Positions 15,454 to 16,782 of a stretch of DNA of 16,782 nucleotides are shown in pieces. A program made the position numbers and the translations under genes. The notes beneath the pieces were generated by a model that did not search any database, was not told the DNA's origin, and saw only the letters and a list, made by a program, of their open reading frames with translations. The stretch's first letter is position 1, and every line of letters begins with the position of its first letter. This stretch comes from Bacteroidales bacterium UBA4333 (GTDB lineage: Bacteria; Bacteroidota; Bacteroidia; Bacteroidales; Paludibacteraceae), in the NCBI GenBank assembly GCA_002394335.1, contig DGTP01000005.1:13521-30302 (forward strand), in the 5' to 3' direction.

Positions 15454-16782
15454 TTATATTCTTTTCAACGCCTTCACCCCCCATGTTCCTATCTTGTAGA
15501 GCCATGGTTTTGCTACATGCAGAAACCGTCCATGCTCAACCATCTCTCCTCCGAACTCCGCCTTGAAATCCCGTACGCCATACGGCACGTCCGGCACACC
15601 GGCACCCATGATATCAAACATCGGTATAGTATGTCCGTTAGCATACTCCATAGCAGCCCAAGTAGCCATCACGGACGGGTACTGGTTTTTATATTCATTA
15701 TCCATTCCACATACAAACCACTCATAGATACACTTCCCATCAAATATCGGGCACATTATACCGCCTATCACCTTCTCCCCATATTTTACCAGCAGAATGA
15801 CACCTCGTTTCTGACGGTAGAATTTAATAAAGAACGGTAGTGGAAAAAGCGGAGTCTTGACTTTTCGTCTATATAGTTCCGCCAAGATGCAGTACCAATC
15901 GGTTATCTCCTGTTCACTCTGCGCCTCTGTTATCTCAACGCCGGAAGAGACTGCTTTACGAATCTGTCGACGCCGGGTCTCGCTCATCCGTTCATACATC
16001 CCGTCCTTGTCCGTGCAATCTATATGGAAATTCAAATGTTTTCTATACTCGAATCCCGCTTTCGAAAAAGCCTCTTTCCAACGGCTATAATCATGGAAAT
16101 TCCGCGTCTCGATATAGATGGGAGCTCCGTTAATTCGTTCGCTCGTTAACTCCTTCACTCCGTTCATAAGAAGTTCAACTTCTTCCAAACTCGCATCATC
16201 TGCCAATGCCGGTCCGCCAATAATAATTGCCCTCCGCGTAAAAAATTGTTTTATCAGATTCTTCTCTTTCGTCACATACCCTACACATATTCCGCGAAGT
16301 GAGGAGCCTAACCCAGAGCCTTCTCTACAAGGAAGGGTGGAAAACCTCTCTGCACCTCTCCTTTGGAAAGAATGGAGTGAGACTGCCACCTCTTTAATTC
16401 TCGCGATTACAGATTCTGGCTCACCGAGCAACTCCTCATTAGTAAACCTCAGTTCTGTATACCCTAACTGCTGTAAATGAGCCGTACGTTGTTTATCATA
16501 TTCTGATTGTTCAGGATTATTGTGATACCCTCCATCTAACTCTATTACAAGTCCTTTTTCCAGACAAATAAAATCTACAATGTAGTCGAGTATAATATGT
16601 TGACGACGGAAATGTAAACCTATATTATTTCCCTTGAGCATATCCCATAGTGCAGACTCTGCCTCTGTTGGATTTTTGCGATTTGCTTGTGCATTCGCTT
16701 TCAATAGGTTATATTGCGTACTATCAGCAGTATGCACTCCCCATACATTTGCAAAGTTTTCCCTTCCCTTCAGGGAGGGGTT
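15454..16782 (-). CDS. DUF559 endonuclease domain fused in frame to a FemAB/GNAT-like transferase (partial at right edge)
   Basis: The frame is open to the window edge; inside the window the first usable start is a GTG at 16737 (427 residues from there), but the true start is probably outside. Counted from that GTG, residues ~8-118 are a DUF559 domain (Vsr-like PD-(D/E)XK nuclease): NPTEAESALWDML, FRRQHII, DYIVDFICLEKGLVIELDGGYH and LRFTNEE. Residues ~122-146 are a low-complexity linker (STLPCREGSGLGSS). From residue 147 the protein aligns with the paralogue at 8406-9428 (LRGICVGYVTKEKN against LRAVCVGYVTVEKS) and runs to its C-terminus with FDIMGAGVPDVPYGVRDFKAEFGG. The ~56 N-terminal residues of the transferase are missing here and may lie upstream of the window. 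Whether the fusion is active is unknown. Confidence 0.85.
   Translation of the reverse strand, partial: NPSLKGRENFANVWGVHTADSTQYNLLKANAQANRKNPTEAESALWDMLKGNNIGLHFRRQHIILDYIVDFICLEKGLVIELDGGYHNNPEQSEYDKQRTAHLQQLGYTELRFTNEELLGEPESVIARIKEVAVSLHSFQRRGAERFSTLPCREGSGLGSSLRGICVGYVTKEKNLIKQFFTRRAIIIGGPALADDASLEEVELLMNGVKELTSERINGAPIYIETRNFHDYSRWKEAFSKAGFEYRKHLNFHIDCTDKDGMYERMSETRRRQIRKAVSSGVEITEAQSEQEITDWYCILAELYRRKVKTPLFPLPFFIKFYRQKRGVILLVKYGEKVIGGIMCPIFDGKCIYEWFVCGMDNEYKNQYPSVMATWAAMEYANGHTIPMFDIMGAGVPDVPYGVRDFKAEFGGEMVEHGRFLHVAKPWLYKIGTWGVKALKRI
16128..16159. repeat. Octamer tandem repeat inside the right-edge FemAB-like gene
   Basis: On the + strand the units are cgttaatt, cgttcgct, cgttaact and ccttcact, encoding KELTSERIN just before the conserved GAPIYIETRNF block. 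The paralogue at 8406-9428 has an unrelated, two-residue-shorter sequence there. The octamers match those in sodB at 4915-4958. Confidence 0.7.
16300..16782 (-). mobile_element. DUF559 nuclease cassette with related inverted ends (runs off the right edge)
   Basis: The segment carries the DUF559 domain and is bounded by related sequences in opposite orientation. The minus-strand start reads AACCCCTCCCTGAAGGGAAG (from 16782). The other end, read on the + strand, gives AACCCAGAGCC...AAGGAAGGG (from 16310). The two share AACCC at the tip and AAGG(GA)AGGG further in, followed by an A-run, and each is itself partly palindromic. Homology to the FemAB paralogue resumes exactly inside of 16300. I infer an inserted cassette that is translated through. 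No transposase is visible, and no target duplication can be checked without the left junction. Confidence 0.55.

Overview
The window looks like the chromosome of a Bacteroidales bacterium (phylum Bacteroidota). The support is two promoters of the Bacteroidota type (TTTG, 20 bp, TAnnTTTG), the protein character of DnaK and of the UDP-GlcNAc 2-epimerase, and AT-rich, repeat-bearing spacers. Every gene I can support lies on the minus strand, so the window reads from right to left. No rRNA, tRNA or CRISPR array was seen.

Left part (1-6.7 kb), housekeeping. In reading order: wecB (UDP-GlcNAc 2-epimerase, with its own promoter), a tightly coupled sodB - bcp - yifB/comM run, then dnaK with a strong downstream hairpin. 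The first ~430 bases hold no gene but are dense in repeats: a 73-bp-period direct repeat, a 22-bp tandem repeat, several palindromes and a purine-rich tract. A ~590-base AT-rich stretch without a gene (6666-7258) separates this part from the next.

Right part (7.3-16.8 kb), surface glycan genes with an insert. A clear promoter at 15365-15396 starts an apparent operon of eight closely spaced genes: a multi-membrane GT-C-like protein, a hexapeptide-repeat acyltransferase, a PLD-family nuclease-like protein, a multi-membrane protein, a TIR-like 'SWQSD' protein, a GT4 glycosyltransferase, a FemAB/GNAT-like transferase and a DUF354 protein. The middle three (10387-13145) do not look like glycan genes. 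Together they resemble a compact defence module (nuclease + membrane protein + TIR-like effector) carried inside the glycan operon. This is the best candidate for an undescribed system.

The right edge carries a second FemAB-like gene, a paralogue of the one at 8406-9428. In place of its first ~56 residues it has an in-frame DUF559 endonuclease domain, bounded by related inverted C/G-rich ends. This looks like a small nuclease cassette that entered a coding sequence without breaking the frame. A short relic with a similar end sequence seems to sit inside wecB. Short tandem repeats of 7 or 8 bp also lie in frame in wecB, in sodB and in the right-edge FemAB gene. In-frame repeat invasion of coding sequence is a second theme of this window.
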